A stretch of DNA of 64,000 nucleotides from Halictus rubicundus (taxonomy: Eukaryota > Arthropoda > Insecta > Hymenoptera > Halictidae): NCBI RefSeq assembly GCF_050948215.1, contig NC_135158.1, positions 9,533,822 through 9,597,821 of the forward strand. The letters run 5' to 3'. The notes beneath the pieces were generated by a model that ran no database searches, was not told the DNA's origin, and saw only the letters and a list, made by a program, of their open reading frames with translations. Made by a program: the position numbers and the translations under genes. Below, one piece after another: positions 48,101-60,516 of this stretch; within the stretch, counting starts at the first letter, position 1, and every line of letters starts with the position of its first letter.

Positions 48101-50473
48101 CCGAGACACGCTCGTTTCGACGGGTTTCTTCGGTCGACGGGAGAAACTACGTCGCTTCCGGACTCGTGGAGATTTAATACACTTTTTCGTCGGATTTCAA
48201 CGTACACTTCGATCTTAATAAGGTATTACGTGTTATTTATTGAGGAGGGAAATTCATGCTAATTTGCTTCTCGTGGGCGATGTCTACGATACGGACGCGA
48301 TTAAAGTGTGATTTGGGGACGGTGAATGTACCATAATTTGTTTCAATTTCACCGCTAAAATGATCGATGAAATGTATTTTCTTTCAGAAATATTAAAACG
48401 ATTTAGTACAGATAACCTGCGTAGACGTCACACATGTGTGTATATATGTTTAAAAACAATTGATAAACAAAAGAGTAAGCGGTCTTGAGGTTAATATACA
48501 CGGCTTCTAGTTAGAACCTTTGCACGATGAGGACTCTCTTGACGATGTAAGTCTACAATTTCAGTTAAGCTCATTGTGGAAGGACAGATGACCAGGACAA
48601 CCGCCTTTGTCACTTGCAACAAACAACGGCTACAGACCTAAGCTCCCCGTCAAAGGAAGTCCCAAGCAATTCCGCCTTCGCGGCAGCTCGGCTCTGTAGG
48701 TTTCCATGCATAGATCAGCGCGTATAGTCATCGTGATCGGCGATCCGGTCGGCGTGGTTTCTCTAAATAGGGCCGGCATGGGAACGGCCTGGCGATTCCG
48801 CGGCAGATAAACCGATCGGCAACGGAACACGTTTGGCGATTCGCGGTTCTGTCCCGATCGATCGAATTACCTGGTGGATTACGTGCCTTAATATCAATCG
48901 GCGGCGATCGGCCGCGTTAAACATCGGCTCGCCGCCGCGCCGATCGGAAAAGCATCGCGATCCTCGCTGGGCTCCTCGATCCTCTCGGCTCCTCGATCCG
49001 CGTAGACAACCGAGAGAAGCCCGGGTTCGGTCTCAGAAAACGGATCGGCGGGGAGTAGAAAACGTTCCCTGTCGATCCCGGCGAGCAGATAACGAGTTAG
49101 GATAACGCGTGTAACGTACGTACGGAGGATGAGAGGCTCGAAAAGCGATCACGTTCACAGATCCAGCCGGGAGCCGCGTAATTGAAGCTGTTCCCGGAAC
49201 GCGTCTAAGTGACAGGTGAACACCTTATACGCGTAACCAACGAACACGTGACATTGGTCGCTATAGTCGGTGCAGCCTCCTTTTCTAACTATCTGAGAAT
49301 TGTAGCCTCGACTTTTTCGCGCTCGAGAAGCTGGTGCATTTGTTTACCTTTACTGACTCGACGAAGGCGGATGGAGTGTATAGGTCTGGGACGAGCGTCG
49401 GAACGCTCTTTGGACGCACAGCTGTGTGCCTACGGGAGAGTCCTCCGAGTCCTCTCTCGCCGTCACGCGGCACCTGCCCCCGTCATCCGGAAAGGTAGGA
49501 GCCGCCCGAGCATCCGCCGACTCGAGCCATATTTGCGTTTCGGATACTGCGAGCTGAGACCTTTGATAACCGGCGTAATTGGACGGTTCGATTGGATACA
49601 AGCTTTTGACCACCTTCGCCCTTGCACGGAGCCGGGAGCTGAACCGAAAGACGCTGGGTCGCTCTTCGAGGTCCAGGGTGAATCCTCTCTTTCATTGGAG
49701 AACTTGCATACAGCGACAGAGAATTCAATTGCATTCCCATGCGCATCTTTGCAAACCTATTTAGAATTGTTCAGAAATATTGTGATTGTTCAATCACAAT
49801 GATGATTGAAAATTTTTTAAGGAAAAATTAATGGTCTCTTCCTTTAAATAAATACCGTACAACACCTGGCTGTCCAAAAGAATCCTTCTAAGAACGAGGT
49901 TGTCACTCAGCACTTTCGAAAGATTTTGCTACAGAAAAGTCCCTCAAAAAGATACACTACCTTAACTATTAAACAAGGTGTTCGTTTAAAACAAAAGTCC
50001 ACTAATTTTTCCAGAAACAATTCCCGAAGATCAGATTCTTTTCAGATCGTCAACTAGACGTAACCACTGTTCTGTCAAATCTAATTAAAAGGTTGACCTT
50101 AAGAGAAAGGATGAAAGAATCGTCCCCCCCACTCTGAAGAGGTTGCAGAGCGAGTACAGGAGAGAAGAACAGCAAGGGATGGTTTTTTTCGGGCGTCGGA
50201 TCCACGGTTCCAAGGGCCGAATAAAATCTAGGGGGTTGCAACCCCCCGGCCAATCGCGGCATGCTACGCTGACCCGTAATCCCCCGGGGGCTGGCCAGTC
50301 ACGCTCGAAACATTATTTTTAATCCCCGCCGTCGTGCCACCCCGCAACTGTACGTAGCCCTGTGCTCATCGCCGGGCATGCAACCCCCTGTGCCTCCCCG
50401 AAGCGATCGGCATGGCTAAATAAACCGGAGGATATTATTTTTCAATTGTCGACGGGCACACGGGGACGGCGCG

Positions 50474-50510
50474 GCGCGGCTCGGCTCGGCTCGGCTCGGC
50501 TCGGCTCGGC
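50474..50510. repeat. (GGCTC)n pentamer repeat
   Basis: GGCTCGGCTC units follow GGCGCGGCGC and end in GGCGCG. A shorter array of the same pentamer lies at 20905-20925, decaying into CGCTCCACTC. Confidence 0.92.
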
Positions 50511-50909
50511 GCGTCCGTCCGTGCCCGTGTGTTTTGTTAGGACGAAATTGAGCGTGATCGCGCGACGAACGCCAGACAATTTCGCCCGGATACACCTTTC
50601 CGCGTGCGACCGTTTTATTATCGCCGGACAAACCGGAATCGGCATTCGTTCCGTTCGATTCTGCGGAACGATCGCGTGCGAGAGTCGCTTAAGATCCGCG
50701 CGAACGCATTAACAGAAACGACAAAAGCAACGCCGAGGCTCAATGAGCGCCTTCTCGCTGAAAAGATTGCACGCTTTCGGGAATCCCCCCTCCGGGAATC
50801 CGGCCGCCAGTTAATCGGCAATCGTGAAAATTAGCCGATTACGCTAATAGACGAAATTATAATACAACGCGATAATTGTCGGGATAACGGTTCTCTCATT
50901 CTGTTTACG

Positions 50910-51078
50910 TTAACCAGTTAGCTGTTGCGACCTCTTTGAAAAATGTGTACCTAAGTTGCGTCGCAAAAATTGACCGCTGTTTGAATTATAGCTGTTTTGA
51001 CGAGTATACTCGTCATGACACAAAATATTGCCATTTCTTCATGACGAGTATACTCGGCAAACACAGTTAACTGGTTAA
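50910..51078. mobile_element. 169-bp TTAA-ended MITE with internal 16-bp palindromes
   Basis: It begins TTAA-CCAGTTAGCTGTT and ends AACACAGTTAACTGG-TTAA, imperfect inverted ends with TTAA at both borders. It differs in sequence from the 24317/26894 family. The interior carries GACGAGTATACTCGTC (50999-51014, a perfect palindrome) and GACGAGTATACTCGGC (51043-51058). There is no coding capacity. Confidence 0.7.
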
Positions 51079-52242
51079 ACAGCATTGTAAGGCGACTAAG
51101 AAGGGGGTGCTTGTGGTTTCTCGTTAGAATGGTACAAAATTTCATACACTACTAAGGAACGAAATGGTTCAGCTAAATGGCTATAAAAATGGAAATTGTT
51201 AGTGTACATAGAATGTCCGACATCGTGCACCGCTTCAAATAAATTTCTCCGATCATATATTTCTTGGAAAACAATTAAATTATTGCGACAGATTTACATA
51301 TTCGAAACGAATATTTGTTGTATAAACCGTGCGTGCAGCCAATTAAATTTCATATTTTCAAAGAAATAATTAAACATTGCGACTGAAAATTTCATTTTAG
51401 CTGTCTAAATCGTGAGAGAACAGGGTTTTTGTTCGAAAATTTCCTTTGATCTCCACGAAAAAAGAATCTACACCGAACGTCCGCCATAAGGGGTGATTCG
51501 CAGGGGTTGAACCAATCCAGCGACGCGACGCCAAAAGGGAACGCCGACGAACACATTTTTCCCCGTCGCGTCGGTCTGTATATACCGATTCTTTTTTTTT
51601 ATCTCGCCAATAAAACGGTCGGATTTCAGGAGAGGATTAAAAATAGGGGATGATATTTTGCTAACAAAATACCGGGAGCGTGACGATTCCGATCGGGACG
51701 CGACACCTGCGCGGATTAGCCAGGTATAGCACTCGTAGAGAGAAAACAGCGAGCCAATAATGGAGGAGGACTGATCAAATATTGGTCTTCAAGGCTCGGT
51801 CAATAATAATGTCAATATTTACGTATAGAAAAGAAAATCGAATTGGCGCAGAGACACGATCCACCGATAAAAACGTACAGAGAAAGTTAATCAAAAACTG
51901 GACGATCAAGATTACGTCAATATTTGTTACATAAATACTGAAACACAATTATCCTGCCGACGTGTAATTTAATTTATTGGATGGACGAAAGAATTCACAA
52001 GGGAAAATGCAAATACTCTTTACAAAGTCCAATCCTTGTTCCGGTATTTTGATTGTGAATTTATGTTTTAGGCTCACGGTCTAACGTTTACTAAGATTAC
52101 AAACCTTTGTCCAAATTCACAGATCCAGAGACAAATTAAAAGAAAAATTGAAATTAAATAATATTCGATCACAAAATCATGGTTCTTTATAAGTGAATAA
52201 CAAGAAAACCAAAAAAGTCTCAAAACAATTTATGTGATGAGT

Positions 52243-52290
52243 AGACTGTGGATTTTTATGCGTTCATGGCATATACAAATTTGTAAAATA
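52243..52290. repeat. Single end of the AGTAGACTGCGGAT MITE family
   Basis: GAGTAGACTGTGGATTTTTA followed by TGCGTTCATG is a further left end of the family. A similar relic, TGGACTGCGGGATCTTTATG, begins near 54102. Confidence 0.5.
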
Positions 52291-55200
52291 CAAGAAAACA
52301 TATACATCAACAAGAACTAACACAGATTAAGAAAATCCAACACACAGGGCTACCTACAAACAAAAATTTGTTAGTTGACGAAAGAAATTGTACACTAATC
52401 TCGATTTTCATCAAACAACGTGTGAAAATGGGAATATTCAGATCGGTAGTCTAGTCACGAGTAAACTACAAAAATCCAAAGCAGCATGCCCATAAAAATT
52501 GACGGTATTTTCACGTTATTTTAATCACAATCAATGTTCACCTCCGTTTTAACTTGTAGAAAATCACCGATCGAAATGGGAATTTGAGAGATCGGTAACC
52601 GGTTGGCCGCTAGTCCTTTGAAATGAAAAATCGAGGATTTGTACGCAAGATGGCGATGTTAGAAGTGTCGTTCGGGCGATTGGTCAAAGGCCCGATCGAC
52701 CTCCCGCGAGCGCATTCTCGTCCCGAAGTGTAACGATTTCTTCTCCCGATCTCGAATCGTTTCTCGGTTGCTTCCTCGAGCGGCCGAGGCCGACAGTATG
52801 CACACGAAGTCGACGACACACGACAGTGACATGCCGGGATCGTGACGAGAAAACCAAACCGAGGAAGAAGGTGGCCTCCCCACCGTGTTTCGCCACAGCC
52901 TCGTCCCATGCCAAAAGGGATGTGAGAGGAGCGAGAACGCAGAGAAAAGAGGATCGGCATCATGGACGAGAGCTGGTGAGCCACCGCGCCTATCGTTTAC
53001 GCCGATCGTTCGAATCGGGAATCGTTCGCGGTTCGGTCCCCTTTGACCAACCGGGGTCCACCCTTTGAATTCGCCGATCGTTTGGAAACCGACCGTGCCC
53101 CCTACGGGATATGACTTTTTCGAAAGAATGTATTTGGTATTGGGACGATCTCGCTGGGGCTCTCTTCATTCGTGCGTTAACACGTTTCGCTGACGCGTCG
53201 GCCATATATGGACGACACAATGCTCCGTGTCCACCGTCAGGAATACCTGCTTCGAAAATACGATGCCTAATCATGCTACCCCTCTGCTCTAGAATCATCC
53301 CAAAAGTCGAAATTACCGATCCCGGAGTATACCCTCGGCTGCTGATTTTTAAAATCAATTATTCTTCCAGTCTCCAAAATCATTTACAATGCAACATTCA
53401 AGCGGGGAATAATCGAAAAGGAAATACGAAAAACGCTCCACAGAAATGGAAAGGATTGCAAAATCGCTATGAATCAATAAAGCATTTCCTGCCAAACAGT
53501 TTTGCTTATTAAATCCAATGCTTGCAGAAAATAGCTTCTCCAATGCGAGGAGGAAAAAGGACGATTGAATGAAATGTGTCGAAGGGAGAAGGAAACGCTA
53601 ACTGAGTATAGGTATCGTCTTCGGAGTGTGTACAGATAATTGTAGCGTGCTCGTTCGCGCGCGGAGACTTGAATGCCCGTCGTGGTACACTCTGATCGAG
53701 CGGGGAAACGATTATGGTCGCCGCGGATTTGCATCCGTTCGCGACTAATCGCTACAACGTATTTACCGGGCATTATCGCGGCTCGCTCGAAACGAGACCA
53801 GTCCTCTGTTTCTCTCTTTGCATGCATATCGACTCGCGGACAGTTTACGAGCTGGTTAACGTCCCGCAATAAAAACGGTATTGCTTGTCTCGTATTCTAC
53901 GGTCCGCGAGCCACGGGAGAAGGAACGATCGAAAGAACAATGGGTAATTAAACCGGGATTTGCATGGCGGACCACCTCTCTCTCCCCCGTGACACACATA
54001 AGACCTCTATCGTTCGATCGAGGCGCGAGAAAAATCGGACAGGTTATAATTAGACCGTGGATCTCTCCGCGAAATAAAAAATTTCTATGTTACTTGTTAG
54101 TGGACTGCGGGATCTTTATGCTAAATAAAGTTTGTCGGCATCAATTACGTGTAACTGTAGCCATTCATTATTTCCTCCGTTAACTCTTCTATTGCGGACA
54201 CCTTTGACATTTTTCTGTCTACCTGAACTTGATCCATTGAAATCGTTGCTTGTTGATTTTCATTTACATATTTCCGAACGCACTTCTGTGCTATTGACGT
54301 TAATTCTCTTGTTGGATTTCATATAAGTAGCTAATCATTTTCTATTTTCAAAATTCAAAAGCGGTATAAAATAATACAGTCAAACCTGTTTTTGTATGGT
54401 AGATAGGGACCGCGTAACTTTATATACAGCTATAATAAATAATTTTTTACAACATATTAAAGAAAATTTTTTATGCCGTGGAGAGGGACCGCATAAAGAA
54501 AGTCTCAGAAAGTATGTCAAAGATTTACGAAATAGCGAGAAAGTGCTTTCCAAACAAAATAAATAATTAAATTACACTTGGAAACATTTAATTTCACATT
54601 TTAAACATGGAGAAATTTTCGAAATGCACATAATTCAATGCTACTCGTCGTAGTCCAAAACCCGCATCTTCTTGTGATGAGAACATTACAACAAGGATGT
54701 TATAATGCCAACACCGTTGACATTGATATACCGCATAAAAAAAAATCGCATAGAAAAGGACGGCACAAAAACAGTCTAGTTAATTTTAATTAAAAAAAAA
54801 AAAAGAAGCCTCGCACGGGAGAAAAACGTTTCGCACTACAATCAGCCTGTCGTAGGGTTCCCGGATGAGGAGGGGATAAAAAAGGATAGTATTAACCGAC
54901 AATTAGCGGATAACAGTAATTGACTTATTGGTATGCGGCCGGGCTAAAACTTCTCGCAACCGTCCGTCGATCGTTAATTCCTGTTGAAGCCGAGGGCGTC
55001 GTGACGCTGACGATCCTCAAGGTGTTCGCGAGCGCGCCAATCGAAACTATAATTAGCGTGTAATGGTGGGGGCAGTCCGCGGAATCGGTCGCATAATTGC
55101 GGCCAGGAAGAGGAGGCCACGTTCACATACAATATATCGGATGACAGCGCATTCGCAATGCTTTATTCTTAGTCCGACGACGACACGCCTCATTATGCAT

Positions 55201-58200
55201 AGAGAATCCGCACGCGGCCTGCATAATATGCAAAACTCCTTCCATTACCGTCCACGGGCGAACGTAATACGCCGGCCCGAAAAGGTACACGCACGATTCG
55301 ACGGGAATAACAGGTCTTCCCCGATATTATATATCGCGTTTCTACGTGTACGCACACCGTTCGCTCCTTTTTTCCTCTATCTCTCCTTCTCTCTATTTTT
55401 CTTCGCCTCTTTTTCTCTCCCCCTGTTTCGTGGTTTTGCCGTTTTCGCCGCTCTCCTCCGCGCCTCCTCCGTCAACGATCCGCTCGCGGGAACGCGGAAT
55501 TTCGAGAAACCGAACGGTACAAGCCGTGATTCATCGAGCGAGGCGTATTCCGCGAACGCGTAAACCCGTCGCGCGAGTACCCCTTCCCTCTTTCGATTTC
55601 GTTCGCTGAATTTGCAAATTTGTTCACCTCCTCTTCGCAAACGAAGATACACCGTGATGCCTAACTGTAACTTTCCTTCTAACGTTGCTCGCGCGGATTG
55701 TATAATTTTATTTTATTTTAATTCCACATGTGTCACTTTCTTTCCTGTTGTCATTTTTCGCGCGGCATGACAATGAGACTGTTGCGCAACCACGCAGCAT
55801 GGTGGACGTTACACACGGTCGCTAATAATGTCAATTCTTATTGGAACGATTTCCTGTTTGTTTCGGACATTTTTTCCTATTCTCTGGCTATTGATTATTG
55901 GACAACTGTAAAGATTTCCTGGACGTACAATCATCTTGAAATTTTTCGTTTAGCTTCATTATAATTTTCTTTTTTTTTTCCTTCTTCTTCGATATTTTTT
56001 GCAATATCCTGTGCAACGATCAGAGTAAATCGTGTACAGGCATTTAAAAATCGCTTGCGCCGTGCCATTCTCGTGCGGCAGTTAAAAGTAATAAAGTAGT
56101 CGGGCGATGTTCCATTGTTTTCCAGTTACCCAGCTCGCTGCTTTGTATTCAAGTAATTCACCGGCGTTGTTGTGACATTGTTTCTTAACGATATGGCGTT
56201 TGACTTGAATGTAACTCGAGAAAGATCGCGACGATGTGGTTTATTAAGTCGGTGCTGGGATAAAGGAATCGGAGAAACGAGGATCTACATCATCGTGTGT
56301 TACAGCTACGATAGTAATGACTATCGCTCCTTTCAATAACCGGCTAATTCTTCAATCGTGACATCCAATTACGGTGTAATTGCCGTTACAAACAACAAAC
56401 TGTATGCATAACTTCGAAGTGTTAAACGGACAGCACTGTCGAACGTCTCGAAATTATTATACCTACTTCGACTTATGTGAATTTCCAAAAAACTTTCTAC
56501 AATGTTCAGCAACATTGTGCTTCATAGTTCCAATGTGTATTTCTAGGCGTGTCACACCTGAAATGTACATCAATTTATGATCCATATAAGAAAATAGAGA
56601 TTTATCAACAAGAACATTAAATAAATTTTGAAAACAAATTAGAAGTAGACACTTGGATATTGATACAAGGATTAAATTATAAAAATCGAAAAAACCAACG
56701 TCAATAAACGTTCAAGCATATATCTCCAGGAACCACAAATAAATATTAAGAATTTCAAACCTCTCTAAAACTTTCCGATCGCAAAACAAACACATCACTA
56801 AATAAAAGTAATCATGAATATTATCTGTCTAGCTGAAATATTCGCTTCAAAGTCTCCACTATTGACACAGCTGAGAAACAAAATTCTCAAACGATGCTCA
56901 AACACGTCGCGAAGAATGTCCTGCTTTGTATGCGTTCGACGCACATGCCAATTTGCAAAATCTCCAAAAAAATCGAGCACACAAAATTCTATCGTTACAA
57001 CAGCAATCTTCTAACCCACGAATTTACGTGAAGAACCATGTCCCGTCGATGATGTAGACGCCAAAAGCTAAGGGCTACTGTCAGACTCGTCACACCCTAA
57101 AAATTCACTTAAAAAACGATAGCCTGCTAGCACCTAATCCAGCAAACAGCTTGGAAACGGGCGAACAAAAGGACGATCCAGCAGACAATGTATCCGACGA
57201 TCATGACTGGGATCATGAACCGTTTTGCGAGGGGGCCAGCCTATGGGGAGCCAGCGAAAAGCCTGACCCGGGTGGCAAACCCGTTATCATCGCCAATTTG
57301 CACCACTGTTCAACAGCCGAATTCGATTAGATACGTCTCGGTGATCTGGCCGGAGGTGTTGGCAGAAAACGCGAGCATAAAAGGTCCAAATGGAAAGAAG
57401 GAAGAAGGGCAACATGGAAGAAGAAGGAGGGTACGCAGAGAGGAGAAATAACGCTTTGAGCAACTCCACCGGCAATGTTCTCGCGGGTCCATGCGGACCC
57501 GGCATTACGCCTTGACGAAAGGACGAAGAAAAGAACCGCGGCTGCGTACCGCGAGATTATAAGGTTGTTAACGACGCGCGCGGTTCTGTTCTCTGCCAAC
57601 TGAAACTCGATGCAAATTACGGCGTAATATACAGGCCGGCATGCTAATAACGTTCCAGTAAATATCACCGAGCGATCCGCGCCGGGAATACTGGCCGAGG
57701 ACGCGTTCATTTTGCCCGCGAGACCGCGACGCTTCTTCTTTTTCAATGCGCCTAATGTGATGGAAAATCGGAGGCCGCGATCGACTCGCGCCGTTGCGTT
57801 CTGCACGGGATACACGCCAGCGGAACTGATGAGCCCTTGCACAGTCTCGAGCTTGTAACGCGGTTACATTGTAGCATTAACCTTCATTTTACGATTTTTA
57901 CCCTCGGCGCCAGAATCTTACCGCCAACCATCGAATTTTCGACCGTTCTCTTAAGTACACCGCTGAGAGTCTTCAACACCATTTACGGCATCGTTTGCCG
58001 ATTTTTAGCGGAACGAATTTTCCATGCTGAAACGCCTTTCTGTTCCTCCTAATGGTACAGCCTCCAGGATTTGCCAGGAGCTCGGCCGCTGAATGGCAAT
58101 TTTTAATCTCTGAATGGATCTCTGTTGTCCAAGGATTAATTTTCTCGACAAATTGACAAATTGTTCAAATTTTGTGTAACATAAATTTTAAAGAAACATC

Positions 58201-59269
58201 GCTCAGTTTTATCTCATTGTTGATCATCGAAACGCATGATATGCGGGGCGCTATAAACTTGCAGGGTTACTCAAACACTTGTTACATTATTTTTAATATT
58301 GCTCCTTTTTCATCCGACTGTTCATACTTTAAGACGTGGCGCATATGTTCGTCATGAATAATAAATGTTCACCTTGCAGCTGCAGACTTCCAAAAAAATA
58401 AATATGAAATTGCACGATACATACAAGTGCAAGGTGGACTTAGAAAATCATGCACAACGCAAAGAGCGTAACAGGAAATAAATGTCGTCTGCGAACGTAT
58501 GCTGGTGCCTACATCGCTTGCGGCGGAGCTTAATTGGGCATTAATTTTTTAAGTTGTTGCAACATTTTTCTATAACGGCGAATTATATGCGAATACGATC
58601 GCATATGTGGTGCGGCTCGATCGTTTGGGCTGACGCGTGATCGCCATTGTACCCCGTGACAACGAGAACGAAAAGACAGTTCTGTCGTCCTGCTGATAAC
58701 CGGCAATTAACAGAATGATTTACGGACCCGCCACGGACCGGTGCTCTGGCCATGCTCGACCGATTATTTTGTAAACGGCGCGGCGGACAGGTAGGCGAAC
58801 AGGCGCCGCGACCAAGTCTGATATACTGCTGACCCTCTTTTCTTTAATTATCCCCGTTAATGGCGGCCCGCGATCGAACATCCGAAATTTCTGTGTTATC
58901 GAGCGAGCCACGCGACCGCCATATTGGTACGCGTTACTTCTCTCCAGGAATAACGCAATCCGTAATTTTAACCCGGAATAATTAACAGCCGACGATACGG
59001 CGTTCTGTGAGTAATGAACGAGAGGCAAACTTTCTGATTTGCGAAAAGAAGAAAGTGAAGAAATGCAATATAAAAATACAGTTGGCTTAAGTCAACAATT
59101 TTCGCAACGGGCCGCAACCGAGCAATACTTCGTGCAAACATTTTGTTTACGGGAAACTTCCTGGAGGACACCGGGAAGTTCGGCGATATTTGTCGAACCG
59201 GAACGACAGCCCGGAAGTCGTCGATGCAGAAGAGTTCCATCCCCCCGCCCCCCGCCACCGAACGCGTAA

Positions 59270-59880
59270 CCAATTACAGTCACGACAAACTTGTAATTAA
59301 TTCGCGGCGAAGAAACTTTATCCGGTCCGGGATGATCGATTAATCACCGGCGGACCGTACAAATTGATTAAATCGCTTCCCGGCGAGTGTGCAGCGATTA
59401 TAAACGACTCGGCGATGTCCGAACTAATGAACGCGCTGAAACAGATTAGGGTCAAACCGCGGATTAAGCGTCGGCCACGAAAAATCGTCGCTTCCGCGAT
59501 TCCTCCGCGTTCCGGGCCACGATCGCGGTGGTTCCGCGTCTCGTTGCAACGCGACGCGATTAATCATCATCCGGCTCGTCTTTTTCCCCCGCCTTCATTC
59601 TCATTTTCGTCGTGTCGCGACGCGTGTGTTAGCGTCGCCGGTCGTGGATTTATTGGAGAAAGTAGCGGGGCCCGATCATTTTCCAAGCGACACGTCCCCC
59701 GGGTACACCGCGAATCATCAATGTTACGCAGGAAACTGGCCGCGATTAATCATCGGCGGGAACGCTGATCGAAACTCGAGCCGGCGGGTTTATCGCCTTC
59801 CGGCGGCCTCCTAATCAATTAAAGTCGTCAGGCTTGTATCCACTCTAAAATCGAGACGATTCGGCCCATTAATCCCAACT
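59270..59880. promoter_or_regulatory. Candidate cis-regulatory block with repeated GATTAATC palindromes
   Basis: GATTAATC occurs at 59338-59345, 59558-59565 and 59744-59751, with more TAATC/GATTA cores around them (AAATTGATTAAATCG, CGGATTAAGCG, CCATTAATCCC). TAATC is the core bound by K50 homeodomains such as Otd/Bicoid. A further GATTAATC lies at 61721-61728. The block lies in the presumed ems intron. Confidence 0.35.
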
Positions 59881-60229
59881 CTACGACGCTCGAGAGCGTG
59901 TGGGCTCGTGATTCAGGTGGGAGCATGCTGCTACTCGTATTGTTTGCTTGTAGTTGCTTCTGTCATAAATTACAAATAAAATCTCCTTGTTGAGGAACTC
60001 GCTTGGTCCTGGAATATTTTTAAATAATTTAGAAAGCAGCTGTCCTGTCGAGGATACTTTCGAGAGTCTAGAAAGACTCTTCTTAGAAAAGAAGTAACAT
60101 TTTTCTCCTGGAAAGATTCTTTCTAAGAAAACAATTTTTTAGACATACTTTTAAAGAGTTTAACGTCTTCGAAAGATCTTCACGAGGATGAACATCTTTC
60201 AAGGATCCTTTCAAAGGAAATAATTTTTT

Positions 60230-60516
60230 AAGGACTCTATTGAAGACCTTTTCAGAGAAAATCATTTTTTAAGGACTCTATTGAAGACCTTTTCAGAGAA
60301 AATAATTTTTTAAGGACTCTATTGAAGACCTTTTCAGAGAAAATAATTTTTTAAGGACTCTATTGAAGACCTTTTCAGAGAAAATAATTTTTTAAGGACT
60401 CTATTGAAGACCTTTTCAGAGAAAATCATTTTTTAAGGACTCTATTCAACACCTTTTCAGAGAAAATCATTTTTTAAGGACTCTATTGAACACCTTTTCA
60501 GAGAAAATCATTTTTT
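60230..60516. repeat. 41-bp minisatellite, seven units
   Basis: AAGGACTCTATTGAAGACC begins at 60230, 60271, 60312, 60353, 60394, 60435 and 60476, an exact 41-bp period. Units differ by one to three bases (AAATAAT/AAATCAT, GAAGACC/GAACACC/CAACACC). Decayed relatives of the same motif extend to about 60040 on the left and 60600 on the right. Confidence 0.92.

Noticed and set aside
48410..48440. Possible splice donor with upstream ...TQ codons for the missing homeodomain half
   Set aside because: The minus strand reads ACGCAG then GTTATC, a poor donor, and the upstream codons do not match an EMX homeodomain.
49209..49802. 197-codon plus-strand frame
   Set aside because: It begins at GTG with the first ATG far inside, has no recognisable domain, and its length is within chance for a window this size.
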